Assembly: GCF_001559075.2 (NCBI RefSeq)
Contig: NZ_CP014015.2
Coordinates: forward strand, 2,852,001-2,916,000
Direction: 5' to 3'
Origin: Citrobacter amalonaticus
GTDB lineage: Bacteria > Pseudomonadota > Gammaproteobacteria > Enterobacterales > Enterobacteriaceae
DNA: 64,000 bases
Shown here: piece after piece, positions 6,659 to 16,016 of the stretch
Layout: each line of letters starts with the position of its first letter
Numbering within the stretch: the stretch's first letter is position 1
Notes under the pieces: model-generated
What the model was told of the DNA's origin: nothing
What the model saw: only the letters and a program-made list of their open reading frames with translations
Databases searched by the model: none
Position numbers and translations under genes: made by a program

Positions 6659-9088
6659 GTGACGTCGTTACCTGTTGCTGCTGTACTCCCTGAATTGCTT
6701 ACCGCCCTGGATTCTGCGCCGCAGGTTCTGCTGAGCGCGCCGACGGGCGCCGGTAAGTCAACCTGGTTGCCGCTGCAGTTTCTGGCGCATAAAGGGGTCG
6801 AAGGGCGGATTATCCTGCTGGAACCGCGTCGCCTGGCGGCACGAAACGTGGCGCAAAGGCTTGCGGAATTACTCAATGAAAAGCCCGGCGAGACGGTCGG
6901 TTACCGGATGCGGACGCAATCCTGCGTCGGGCCAGCAACACGGCTTGAGGTGGTCACCGAAGGGGTTCTGACGCGTATGATCCAGCGCGACCCGGAGCTC
7001 AGCGGCGTTGGGCTGGTGATCCTCGATGAATTTCACGAACGCAGTTTGCAGGCGGATCTCGCGCTGGCGCTGCTGCTGGATGTGCAGCAAGGGTTGCGCG
7101 ACGATCTCAAACTGCTGATCATGTCCGCCACGCTGGATAACGATCGCCTGCAACAGTGCCTGCCGGATGCGCCAGTGATCGTTTCCGAAGGGCGCGTCTT
7201 CCCCGTTGAGCGTCGTTATCAGCCGCTGGCGTCGCAATTGCGTTTCGACGAAGCCGTGGCGGTCGCCAGCGCTGAACTGCTGCGCAAAGAGCCCGGCTCG
7301 CTACTGCTGTTTTTACCCGGTGTCGGGGAGATCCTGCGCGTACAGGAGCAATTAAGTTCACGAGTCGGCAGCGATGTGCTGCTGTGTCCGTTGTATGGCG
7401 CGCTGTCGCTCAACGATCAGCGCAAAGCGATTTTGCCGGCCCCGGAAGGAATGCGCAAAGTTGTGTTGGCAACCAACATTGCCGAGACAAGTCTGACCAT
7501 TGAGGGGATTCGACTGGTGGTGGATTGCGCGCAGGAGCGGGTGGCGCGGTTTGATGCGCGCACCGGATTGACCCGGCTTATCACTCAGCGCATTAGTCAG
7601 GCCTCAATGACCCAGCGTGCCGGGCGTGCCGGGCGTCTGGAGCCGGGGATCTGTTTGCATCTGCTGGCGAAAGAGCAGGCGGAACGCGCGGCGGCGCAGG
7701 GGGATCCTGAGATGTTGCACAGCGATCTCTCCGGTTTGCTGATGGAGTTGTTGCAGTGGGGATGTCGCGATCCCGCGCAACTCACCTGGCTGGATCGGCC
7801 GCCTGCCATCAACTTACAGGCGGCGAAACGATTACTGCGCATGCTGGGTGCGCTGGATGGCGAACAACTTAGTGCAACGGGACATAAAATGGCGGCGTTG
7901 GGTAACGACCCGCGCCTGGCCGCGATGTTAGTCAGTGCTTCCACACCCGACGACGCAGCTACGGCGGCAAAGCTGGCAGCCATTCTTGAAGAGCCGCCGC
8001 GGATGGGCAATACCGATCTTGGTGTGGCGTTTTCCCGCCATCAGCCCGCCTGGCAGCAGCGCAGTCAGCAACTTCTTAAACGTCTGAATGTCCGTAACGG
8101 CGAAGCGGATGCGTCGCGCATCGCCCCGCTGCTGGCCCGGGCCTTTGCCGATCGTATCGCGCGTCGACGCAGCCAGGACGGGCGTTATCAACTGGCGAAT
8201 GGCATGGGCGCGGCGCTGGACGTCGATGATGCGCTGGGGCGGCACGAATGGCTGATTGCGCCGCTGTTGTTGCAGGGCAACGCGTCGCCGGATGCCAGGA
8301 TCCTGCTGGCGCTGCCGCTCGATATCGACGCGCTTATCTCGCGTTGTCCTGAACTGCTACAGCAGTCTGATACCATTGAATGGGATGAGGTGCAGGGGAC
8401 GCTGAAAGCCTGGCGCAGAATGCGGATAGGCGAACTGACGGTTAAAGTCCAGCCGCTGGCAAAACCGTCTGAAGACGAGTTGCATCTGGCGATGCTTAAC
8501 GGTATCCGTGATAAAGGTCTGAGCGTGCTCAACTGGACGCCTGCGGCAGAACAGCTGCGTTTACGTCTGCACTGTGCGGCGAAATGGCTGCCGGAGTATG
8601 ACTGGCCTGCGGTGGACGATCGAACATTGCTGGCCACGCTGGAGAACTGGCTGCTGCCGCATATGAGCGGCGTGCATTCGCTGCGCGGCCTGAAATCACT
8701 GGATGTTCACCAGGCATTGAGCGGATTACTGGATTATTCCCTACAGCAACGTCTGGTGAGTTCGTTACCCACACATTACACTGTGCCGACGGGAAGCCGG
8801 ATAGCCATTCGTTATCACGAAGATAACCCGCCGGCGCTGGCGGTCCGAATGCAGGAGATGTTTGGCGAGGCCAGCACGCCGACGATTGCTGAGGGCCGCG
8901 TGCCGCTGGTGCTGGAGCTCTTATCCCCCGCGCAGCGACCGTTGCAGATTACCCGGGATTTGGCCGCGTTCTGGCAAGGGTCGTATCGCGACGTGCAAAA
9001 AGAGATGAAAGGGCGCTACCCCAAACATGTTTGGCCGGACGATCCGGCGAACACGGCGCCGACGCGGCGCACCAAAAAGTATTCGTAG
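6659..9088 (+). CDS. hrpB: ATP-dependent RNA helicase HrpB (GTG start)
   Basis: DEAH-box family helicase of undetermined cellular target. Walker A APTGAGKST is at residues 28-36, and the Walker B motif reads DEFHER at 123-128 instead of DEAH, as in other HrpB proteins. The RecA-like domain 2 motif QRAGRAGR is near residue 318, and the conserved HrpB C-terminal domain ends near residue 809. The start is the GTG at 6659 after CTGGAG; the frame is open 15 codons further up, but those codons lack a ribosome site. The TAG stop lies at the first bases of a REP element. Confidence 0.95.
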   Translation: MTSLPVAAVLPELLTALDSAPQVLLSAPTGAGKSTWLPLQFLAHKGVEGRIILLEPRRLAARNVAQRLAELLNEKPGETVGYRMRTQSCVGPATRLEVVTEGVLTRMIQRDPELSGVGLVILDEFHERSLQADLALALLLDVQQGLRDDLKLLIMSATLDNDRLQQCLPDAPVIVSEGRVFPVERRYQPLASQLRFDEAVAVASAELLRKEPGSLLLFLPGVGEILRVQEQLSSRVGSDVLLCPLYGALSLNDQRKAILPAPEGMRKVVLATNIAETSLTIEGIRLVVDCAQERVARFDARTGLTRLITQRISQASMTQRAGRAGRLEPGICLHLLAKEQAERAAAQGDPEMLHSDLSGLLMELLQWGCRDPAQLTWLDRPPAINLQAAKRLLRMLGALDGEQLSATGHKMAALGNDPRLAAMLVSASTPDDAATAAKLAAILEEPPRMGNTDLGVAFSRHQPAWQQRSQQLLKRLNVRNGEADASRIAPLLARAFADRIARRRSQDGRYQLANGMGAALDVDDALGRHEWLIAPLLLQGNASPDARILLALPLDIDALISRCPELLQQSDTIEWDEVQGTLKAWRRMRIGELTVKVQPLAKPSEDELHLAMLNGIRDKGLSVLNWTPAAEQLRLRLHCAAKWLPEYDWPAVDDRTLLATLENWLLPHMSGVHSLRGLKSLDVHQALSGLLDYSLQQRLVSSLPTHYTVPTGSRIAIRYHEDNPPALAVRMQEMFGEASTPTIAEGRVPLVLELLSPAQRPLQITRDLAAFWQGSYRDVQKEMKGRYPKHVWPDDPANTAPTRRTKKYS

Positions 9089-9118
9089 GCCGGATAAGGC
9101 GTTTATGCCGTATCCGGA
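9085..9118. repeat. REP element overlapping the hrpB stop
   Basis: GTAGGCCGGATAAGGC followed by an imperfect complement ending in TATCCGGA. The first bases contain the hrpB stop codon TAG. A typical REP unit between hrpB and mrcB. Confidence 0.85.
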
Positions 9119-9212
9119 AAAAGAGCAGTAAAATTGAGAGATTTCTTCTTCTGTCTTCTGACGGAAGAACAGAGAATCAGGCCTTTGCGCCTGAATGTTG
9201 CGGAGAAAAAGC

Positions 9213-11744
9213 ATGGCCGGGAATGACCGCGAGCCAATTGGACGCAAAGGGAAAACCACGCGTCCGGTGAAACAAAAGGTGAGCCGTCGCCAACTCAGAG
9301 ATGATGAGTACGACGACGAATATGATGATGACTATGAGGATGAAGAACCGATGCCGCGTAAAGGTAAAGGCAAAGGGCGTAAGCCTCGTGGTAAGCGCGG
9401 CTGGTTGTGGCTGCTGCTGAAAATTGCGATTGTTTTTGCGGTACTGCTTGCCATCTACGGCGTTTATCTGGATCAAAAAATCCGTAGCCGTATCGATGGC
9501 AAAGTCTGGCAGTTGCCGGCGGCAGTGTATGGCCGAATGGTCAACCTTGAGCCGGAAATGTCGGTCAGCAAAAATGAAATGGTTAAGCTGCTGGAAGCCA
9601 CCCAGTACCGTCAGGTCAGCAAGATGACACGTCCTGGCGAGTTTACCGTTCAGGCGAACAGTATTGAGATGATCCGTCGTCCGTTTGATTTCCCGGACAG
9701 CAAAGAGGGTCAGGTGCGCGCGCGTCTGACGTTCGATGGCGGCCGCCTGGATACCATCGTCAACATGGACAACAACCGCCAGTTCGGTTTCTTCCGTCTC
9801 GATCCGCGTTTGATCACTATGCTGTCGTCGCCAAACGGCGAACAGCGTCTGTTTGTCCCGCGCAGTGGCTTCCCGGATCTGCTGGTGGACACGCTGCTGG
9901 CGACTGAAGACCGTCATTTCTATGAGCATGACGGGGTGAGTCTGTACTCTATCGGTCGCGCGGTGCTGGCGAACCTGACCGCCGGACGCACGGTACAGGG
10001 GGCAAGTACCCTGACCCAACAGCTGGTGAAAAACCTGTTCCTCTCCAGCGAACGTTCGTACTGGCGTAAGGCTAACGAAGCCTATATGGCGCTGCTGATG
10101 GATGCGCGCTACAGCAAAGATCGCATTCTTGAGCTGTATATGAACGAGGTGTATCTCGGTCAGAGCGGTGATAATGAAATCCGCGGCTTCCCGTTGGCGA
10201 GTCTGTACTACTTTGGTCGTCCGGTAGAAGAACTGAGTCTTGATCAGCAGGCGCTGCTGGTGGGGATGGTGAAAGGGGCCTCAATCTACAACCCATGGCG
10301 CAACCCGAAACTGGCGCTTGAACGTCGTAACCTGGTGCTGCGTCTGCTGCAACAACAGCAGGTGATCGATCAGGAACTGTACGACATGCTGAGCGCGCGT
10401 CCGTTAGGCGTGCAGCCGCGCGGTGGGGTGATCTCGCCACAGCCCGCGTTTATGCAGATGGTACGTCAGGAATTGCAGGCGAAGCTGGGTGATAAAGTGA
10501 AAGATCTCTCCGGCGTGAAGATCTTCACCACCTTTGACTCTGTCGCCCAGGATGCCGCCGAGAAAGCCGCCGTTGACGGCATTCCGGAACTGAAGAAACA
10601 GCGCAAGCTGAGCGATCTGGAAACGGCGATTGTGGTGGTTGACCGCTTCAGTGGCGAAGTTCGCGCCATGGTCGGCGGCGCTGAGCCGCAGTTCGCTGGC
10701 TATAACCGCGCGATGCAGGCGCGTCGTTCGATTGGTTCACTGGCCAAACCAGCGACCTATCTGACCGCGCTGAGCCAGCCGAAAATCTATCGCCTGAATA
10801 CCTGGATTGCCGATGCGCCGATTGCGCTGCGTCAGCCAAACGGCCAGGTGTGGTCGCCGCAGAACGATGACCGTCGCTACAGCGAAAGCGGAAAAGTGAT
10901 GCTGGTGGATGCGTTGACGCGTTCTATGAACGTGCCGACGGTCAATCTGGGGATGGCACTCGGCTTGCCGGCTGTCACCGACACCTGGCTGAAGCTGGGC
11001 GTGCCGAAAGAGCAGTTGCATCCGGTTCCGGCTATGCTGCTGGGGGCGCTGAACCTGACGCCGATTGAAGTGGCACAGGCGTTCCAGACGATCGCCAGCG
11101 GCGGTAACCGTGCGCCGCTTTCCGCGCTGCGTTCGGTCATTGCTGAAGACGGCACGGTGCTGTATCAGAGCTTCCCGCAGGCGGAGCGTGCCGTTCCGGC
11201 GCAGGCCGCCTATATGACGCTGTGGACGATGCAGCAGGTTGTGCAGCGCGGCACCGGTCGTCAGCTTGGCGCGAAGTATCCGAATCTGCATCTGGCGGGT
11301 AAAACCGGGACCACGAACAACAACGTCGATACCTGGTTTGCCGGTATTGACGGCAGTCAGGTGACCATCACCTGGGTGGGACGCGATAACAACCAGCCGA
11401 CGAAACTGTACGGGGCGAGCGGGGCGATGTCGATTTATCAGCGCTATCTGGCTAACCAGACGCCGACGCCGCTAACGCTAATGCCGCCGGAGGATATTGC
11501 GGAGATGGGCGTCGACTATGACGGCAACTTTGTCTGCAGTGGCGGTATGCGCACGTTGCCAGTCTGGACCTCCGATCCCGACTCGCTCTGCCAGCAGGGC
11601 GAAATGATGCAGCAGCCGACCGGGAACCCGTTCGATCAATCTTCTCAGCCGCAGCAACCGCAGCAGCAACAGCCGCCGAAGGAAGAGAAGAAAGACAGCG
11701 ATGGCGTGGCGGGATGGATTAAGGATATGTTCGGCAGTAACTAA
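9213..11744 (+). CDS. mrcB: Penicillin-binding protein 1B (bifunctional transglycosylase/transpeptidase)
   Basis: Inner-membrane class A PBP that polymerises and cross-links peptidoglycan, activated by LpoB. The 843-residue product has a charged cytoplasmic tail (residues 1-63), one membrane segment (about 64-86), a UB2H domain, and a GT51 domain with catalytic Glu in TLLATEDRHFYEHDG (about 232). The transpeptidase domain shows SLAK (about 509), SMN and KTGT (about 697). The ATG at 9213 follows CGGAGAAAAAGC. Met47 in EEPMPRKG corresponds to the internal start of the short gamma form of E. coli PBP1B and is preceded by GAGGATGAAGAACCG. The C-terminus is Gln/Pro-rich before WIKDMFGSN. Confidence 0.98.
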   Translation: MAGNDREPIGRKGKTTRPVKQKVSRRQLRDDEYDDEYDDDYEDEEPMPRKGKGKGRKPRGKRGWLWLLLKIAIVFAVLLAIYGVYLDQKIRSRIDGKVWQLPAAVYGRMVNLEPEMSVSKNEMVKLLEATQYRQVSKMTRPGEFTVQANSIEMIRRPFDFPDSKEGQVRARLTFDGGRLDTIVNMDNNRQFGFFRLDPRLITMLSSPNGEQRLFVPRSGFPDLLVDTLLATEDRHFYEHDGVSLYSIGRAVLANLTAGRTVQGASTLTQQLVKNLFLSSERSYWRKANEAYMALLMDARYSKDRILELYMNEVYLGQSGDNEIRGFPLASLYYFGRPVEELSLDQQALLVGMVKGASIYNPWRNPKLALERRNLVLRLLQQQQVIDQELYDMLSARPLGVQPRGGVISPQPAFMQMVRQELQAKLGDKVKDLSGVKIFTTFDSVAQDAAEKAAVDGIPELKKQRKLSDLETAIVVVDRFSGEVRAMVGGAEPQFAGYNRAMQARRSIGSLAKPATYLTALSQPKIYRLNTWIADAPIALRQPNGQVWSPQNDDRRYSESGKVMLVDALTRSMNVPTVNLGMALGLPAVTDTWLKLGVPKEQLHPVPAMLLGALNLTPIEVAQAFQTIASGGNRAPLSALRSVIAEDGTVLYQSFPQAERAVPAQAAYMTLWTMQQVVQRGTGRQLGAKYPNLHLAGKTGTTNNNVDTWFAGIDGSQVTITWVGRDNNQPTKLYGASGAMSIYQRYLANQTPTPLTLMPPEDIAEMGVDYDGNFVCSGGMRTLPVWTSDPDSLCQQGEMMQQPTGNPFDQSSQPQQPQQQQPPKEEKKDSDGVAGWIKDMFGSN

Positions 11745-11750
11745 TCGCCG

Positions 11751-11842
11751 TGCCGGATGGCGCTTCGCTTATCCGGCCTACAGGGCTCATGCAGGTATTG
11801 GGTTAGTAGGCCGGATAAGGCGTTTTCGCCGCCATCCGGCAA
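11751..11842. repeat. BIME with two inverted REP units
   Basis: Two facing REP palindromes (11751-11781 and 11806-11842) carry TGCCGGATGGCGC and GGCCGGATAAGGC arms with CTTATCCGGCC and GCCATCCGGCA complements. They separate mrcB from fhuA and probably stabilise the mrcB 3' end or bind gyrase/IHF, as known for BIMEs. Confidence 0.92.
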
Positions 11843-11975
11843 TGACTTCGCAGAAACATTTCCGACTTCTTTCTTAACCCTTTCTTTTCATCTGGATATT
11901 TCTTAACCCCTTAGTTTTGGTGGGGACGCGTATCGCTTGCTATCGCGACCGCGTTTCGAATATTATTCTGCCGTC

Positions 11976-12012
11976 ATAATAATAATTCTCGTTTACGTTA
12001 TCATTCACTTTC
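11976..12012 (+). promoter_or_regulatory. Probable Fur-binding region upstream of fhuA
   Basis: The stretch CATAATAATAATTCTCGTT and the following TACGTTATCATTC resemble overlapping halves of the Fur consensus GATAATGATAATCATTATC; about 12 of 19 positions agree in the first. It lies 17-53 bases before the fhuA ATG, as expected for an iron-repressed operon. Identified by eye, so boundaries are approximate. Confidence 0.55.
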
Positions 12013-12028
12013 CATCAGAGATATACCA

Positions 12029-14281
12029 ATGGCGCGTCAAAAAACTGCTCAGCCAAAACACTCGCTGCGTAAAATCGCAGTTGTAGTAGCCACAGCGGTT
12101 AGCGGCATGTCTGTCTATGCACAGGCGGCGGTTGAACCGAAAAAAGAAGACACTATCACCGTAACTGCTGCTCCTGCTCCGCAGGAAAGTGCGTGGGGCC
12201 CGGCGGCAACCATCGCGGCACGCCAGTCAGCCACCGCGACCAAAACAGATACCCCGATTCAGAAAGTTCCCCAGTCTATTTCTGTGGTGACCGCTGAAGA
12301 GATGGCGCTGCACCAGCCGAAATCCGTGAAAGAGGCGCTCAGCTATACGCCTGGCGTTGCCGTGGGAACGCGTGGCGCATCTAACACCTATGACTACTTG
12401 ATCATTCGCGGTTTCGCTGCCGACGGCCAAAGTCAGAATAACTATCTGAATGGCCTGAAGATGCAGGGGAACTTTTACAACGATGCGGTGATTGATCCTT
12501 ATATGCTGGAACGCGCAGAAGTGATGCGTGGGCCGGTTTCTGTTTTGTACGGTAAGAGCAACCCGGGCGGTTTGTTGAACATGGTCAGCAAGCGTCCAAC
12601 CACCGAGCCGCTGAAAGAAGTTCAGTTTAAAATGGGTACTGACAGCCTGTTCCAGACTGGTTTTGACTTCAGCGATGCGCTGGATGATGACGGCGTTTAC
12701 TCTTATCGCTTAACCGGTCTGGCTCGCTCGGCGAATGCGCAGCAGCAGGGTGCGGAAGAACAGCGTTATGCCATCGCGCCGTCCTTTAGCTGGCGTCCGG
12801 ATGACAAGACCAATTTCACGTTCCTGTCTTACTTCCAGAACGAACCCGAGACCGGTTACTACGGTTGGTTGCCGAAAGAAGGGACCGTCAGCACGCTGCC
12901 GAACGGTAAGCGTCTGTCGACCGACTTCAACGAAGGCGCGAACAACAATACCTACTCTCGTAATGAGAAGATGGTTGGTTACAGCTTCGATCACGAATTC
13001 AACGATACCTTTACCGTGCGTCAGAACCTGCGTTACGCGGAAAACGAAGTTTCGCAGAACAGCGTCTACGGATACGGCATGTGCTCCGATCCGCTCTATT
13101 CGAGCAATCCGAGCACCAGCCCTTGCGCCAGCGTGCCGCAGTCACAGTGGGGCCATACGCTGACCCGTCAGTACGTGGATGATCACGAAAAACTGCAGAA
13201 CTTCTCTGTGGATACTCAACTGCAAAGCAAGTTTGCGACCGGTTCTCTGGATCATACCCTGCTGACCGGCGTTGACTTTATGCGCATGCGTAACGATATC
13301 GACTCCTGGTTTGGCTGGGCGGGTTCGGTTGCGCCGTCTGACATCTACAACCTTGATCGCAGCGACTTCGATTTTGGCTCACACCCTGGGCCTGGCGCCG
13401 CTTACCGCGTATTGAACAAGCAGAAGCAGACCGGCGTGTACGCCCAGGATCAGATGCAGTGGGATAAAGTGCTGGTGACCCTGGGTGGGCGTTATGACTG
13501 GGCGCAACAGGACACTCTGGATCGTGAAGAGAATACTCAGCACTCGCGTAATGATAACGAGTTCACCTGGCGCGGCGGTATAAACTACCTGTTCGACAAC
13601 GGCGTGACCCCGTACTTCAGCTACAGCGAGTCGTTTGAGCCGGCTTCTACCGTGGGCGCGAACGGCAGCATCTTTGCTCCGTCTAAAGGCAAGCAGTACG
13701 AAGCAGGCGTGAAATATGTCCCGAGCGATCGTCCGATCGTGCTCACCGGTGCGATCTATCAGTTGACCAAAACCAACAACCTGATGGCCGATCCTAACGG
13801 TTCGTTCTTCTCGGTTGAAGGCGGTGAGATTCGTTCACGCGGCGTTGAAGTGGAAGCAAAAGCGGCGCTGTCTGCCAGCGTTAACGTGGTCGGTTCCTAC
13901 ACCTATACGGATGCGGAATACACCACCGACACCAACTACAAAGGCAACACTCCGGCGCAGGTTCCAAAACATATGGCGTCGCTGTGGGGCGATTACACGA
14001 TGTTTGACGGCCCGCTCTCCGGTCTGACCCTGGGCACCGGCGTTCGCTATACCAGCTCCAGCTACGGCGATCCGGCGAACTCCTTTAAAGTCGGCAGCTA
14101 CACCCTGGTGGATGCGCTGGTTCGTTACGACCTGGCACGCCTGGGCATGGCGGGTTCCAACGTCGCGCTGCATGTCAACAACCTGTTCGACCGCGAATAC
14201 GTCGCCAGCTGCTTTAACACCTATGGCTGCTTCTGGGGCGCGGAACGTCAGGTCGTTGCTACCGCAACCTTCCGTTTCTAA
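12029..14281 (+). CDS. fhuA: Ferrichrome outer-membrane receptor FhuA
   Basis: TonB-dependent 22-strand barrel that imports ferric hydroxamates and serves phages T1, T5, phi80 and colicin M in E. coli. The 750-residue precursor has a signal peptide ending AQA (about residue 33), the TonB box DTITVTA at 41-47, a plug domain with LIIRGFAADGQ and MRGPVSVLYGKSNPGG, and a C-terminal Phe in TATFRF. The large external loop 4 reads CSDP...SPC with two cysteines, followed by an SVPQSQWGHT stretch; it is rewritten compared with E. coli FhuA. First gene of fhuACDB. Confidence 0.98.
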   Translation: MARQKTAQPKHSLRKIAVVVATAVSGMSVYAQAAVEPKKEDTITVTAAPAPQESAWGPAATIAARQSATATKTDTPIQKVPQSISVVTAEEMALHQPKSVKEALSYTPGVAVGTRGASNTYDYLIIRGFAADGQSQNNYLNGLKMQGNFYNDAVIDPYMLERAEVMRGPVSVLYGKSNPGGLLNMVSKRPTTEPLKEVQFKMGTDSLFQTGFDFSDALDDDGVYSYRLTGLARSANAQQQGAEEQRYAIAPSFSWRPDDKTNFTFLSYFQNEPETGYYGWLPKEGTVSTLPNGKRLSTDFNEGANNNTYSRNEKMVGYSFDHEFNDTFTVRQNLRYAENEVSQNSVYGYGMCSDPLYSSNPSTSPCASVPQSQWGHTLTRQYVDDHEKLQNFSVDTQLQSKFATGSLDHTLLTGVDFMRMRNDIDSWFGWAGSVAPSDIYNLDRSDFDFGSHPGPGAAYRVLNKQKQTGVYAQDQMQWDKVLVTLGGRYDWAQQDTLDREENTQHSRNDNEFTWRGGINYLFDNGVTPYFSYSESFEPASTVGANGSIFAPSKGKQYEAGVKYVPSDRPIVLTGAIYQLTKTNNLMADPNGSFFSVEGGEIRSRGVEVEAKAALSASVNVVGSYTYTDAEYTTDTNYKGNTPAQVPKHMASLWGDYTMFDGPLSGLTLGTGVRYTSSSYGDPANSFKVGSYTLVDALVRYDLARLGMAGSNVALHVNNLFDREYVASCFNTYGCFWGAERQVVATATFRF

Positions 14282-14290
14282 TTTTTCTTT

Positions 14291-14310
14291 GGGCACGCAT
14301 TGCGTGCCCG
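14291..14310 (+). terminator. Hairpin between fhuA and fhuC
   Basis: A perfect 9-bp stem, GGGCACGCA / TGCGTGCCC, sits 9 bases after the fhuA stop. The following CTTTAC is a poor U-tract, so this is more likely an attenuator or RNA-stability element allowing more FhuA than FhuCDB than a full terminator. Confidence 0.65.
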
Positions 14311-14328
14311 CTTTACAAGTTGGCCGCT

Positions 14329-15126
14329 ATGCAGGAACAGACCCATCATCCCGATACCACGTTTGCACTGCGTGATGTCTCCTTTCGCGTGCCCGGTCGC
14401 ACGCTTCTGCACCCTCTGTCGTTAACTTTTCCCGTCGGTAAAGTGACTGGCCTGATTGGTCACAACGGTTCAGGTAAATCCACGTTGTTAAAAATGTTGG
14501 GTCGCCATCAGCCGCCGTCAGAAGGGGATATCCTGCTCGATGCGCAACCGCTGAACAGTTGGAACAGCAAAGCGTTTGCCCGTAAGGTGGCGTATTTACC
14601 GCAGCAGTTGCCGCAGGCGGAAGGGATGACCGTACGTGAACTGGTGGCGATTGGTCGCTATCCGTGGCACGGGGCGCTGGGCCGTTTTGGCGTCGCGGAC
14701 AGAGAAAAAGTAGAAGAGGCGATCGCGCTGGTAGGGTTAAAACCACTGGCGCATCGTCTGGTCGACAGTCTTTCCGGTGGTGAACGTCAGCGTGCGTGGA
14801 TAGCAATGCTGGTGGCACAGGACAGTCGCTGTTTGCTGCTGGATGAACCCACCTCGGCGCTGGATATTGCCCACCAGGTTGATGTGCTGGCGCTGGTTCA
14901 TCGCCTTAGTCAGGAGCGTGGCCTGACGGTGATCGCCGTGCTGCATGATATCAACATGGCTGCCCGCTACTGTGACTACTTAGTCGCCTTGCGCGGTGGC
15001 GAAATGATTGCCCAGGGAACGCCCGCCGATCTGATGCGTAGCGAAACCCTGGAACGTATTTATGGCATCCCGATGGGGATCCTGCCGCATCCGGCAGGCG
15101 CTGCACCTGTGAGTTTTGTGTATTGA
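14329..15126 (+). CDS. fhuC: Ferric hydroxamate ABC transporter ATPase
   Basis: Cytoplasmic ATPase energising FhuB for uptake of ferrichrome-type siderophores. The 265-residue protein shows Walker A GHNGSGKST (44-52), signature LSGGERQR (about 146), Walker B CLLLDEPTSALD and the switch His in VLHDINMA. The ATG at 14329 matches the E. coli N-terminus MQE; an ATG three codons earlier in frame is less likely. The stop overlaps fhuD by one base (TGATG). Confidence 0.98.
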   Translation: MQEQTHHPDTTFALRDVSFRVPGRTLLHPLSLTFPVGKVTGLIGHNGSGKSTLLKMLGRHQPPSEGDILLDAQPLNSWNSKAFARKVAYLPQQLPQAEGMTVRELVAIGRYPWHGALGRFGVADREKVEEAIALVGLKPLAHRLVDSLSGGERQRAWIAMLVAQDSRCLLLDEPTSALDIAHQVDVLALVHRLSQERGLTVIAVLHDINMAARYCDYLVALRGGEMIAQGTPADLMRSETLERIYGIPMGILPHPAGAAPVSFVY

Positions 15127-16016
15127 TGAGCGGCTTACACCATATAACACGTCGTCGTTTATTAACGGCGATGGCACTTTCCCCGCTGCTCTGGCAGATG
15201 AAACCGGCGCGCGCGGCCTCGGTCGATCCGCATCGCATCGTGGCGCTGGAGTGGCTGCCGGTCGAGCTGTTGCTGGCGCTTGGCGTAACGCCCTATGGCG
15301 TGGCAGACATTCCTAACTACCGCCTGTGGGTGAATGAGCCGCCGCTGCCTGCGTCGGTGATTGATGTCGGATTACGCACCGAGCCGAATCTTGAACTGCT
15401 GGCCGAAATGAAGCCCTCCTATATGTTCTGGTCGACGGGCTACGGCCCTTCTCCCGAAACGCTGGCGCGAATTTCGCCCGGACGCGGCTTCAACTTCAGC
15501 GATGGCAAACAACCCTTAGCCGTGGCGCGCCGATCGCTGATCGACATGGCGCAGATGCTGAATCTGGAATCTGCGGCTGAACGACATCTGGCGGAATACG
15601 ACCAGTTTATCGCCAGCCGGAAACCGCGCTTTGTGCAACGTGGCGAACGCCCGCTTCTGCTGATCACCCTTCTCGATCCTCGCCATATGCTGGTCTTCGG
15701 CCCGAACTGCCTGTTCCAGGATGTGCTGGATGAATACGGTATTCGAAACGCCTGGCAGGGAGAAACCAATTTCTGGGGCAGCACGGTGGTGGGGATTGAT
15801 CGCCTTGCAGCCTACAAAGATGCCGATGTGCTTTGCTTTGATCATGGTAATAACAAAGAGATGACCACGCTGATGGCAACGCCACTCTGGCAGGCGATGC
15901 CGTTCGTGCGTGAAGGGCGTTTCCAGCGCGTTCCGCCCGTGTGGTTCTATGGCGCCACACTGTCGACCATGAATTTTGTACGCATTCTGGATAATGCGCT
16001 GGGGGGCAAAGCGTGA
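15126..16016 (+). CDS. fhuD: Ferric hydroxamate periplasmic binding protein
   Basis: Periplasmic protein that takes hydroxamate siderophores from FhuA to FhuB. The 296-residue precursor has a twin-arginine signal (ITRRRLLTAMALSPLLW) with a likely cleavage after ARA near residue 30, consistent with Tat export of E. coli FhuD. The cluster A-type binding fold is indicated by RIVALEWLPVELLLALG and FGPNCLFQ. It overlaps fhuC by one base and fhuB by four (GTGA), so translation is tightly coupled. Confidence 0.97.
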   Translation: MSGLHHITRRRLLTAMALSPLLWQMKPARAASVDPHRIVALEWLPVELLLALGVTPYGVADIPNYRLWVNEPPLPASVIDVGLRTEPNLELLAEMKPSYMFWSTGYGPSPETLARISPGRGFNFSDGKQPLAVARRSLIDMAQMLNLESAAERHLAEYDQFIASRKPRFVQRGERPLLLITLLDPRHMLVFGPNCLFQDVLDEYGIRNAWQGETNFWGSTVVGIDRLAAYKDADVLCFDHGNNKEMTTLMATPLWQAMPFVREGRFQRVPPVWFYGATLSTMNFVRILDNALGGKA

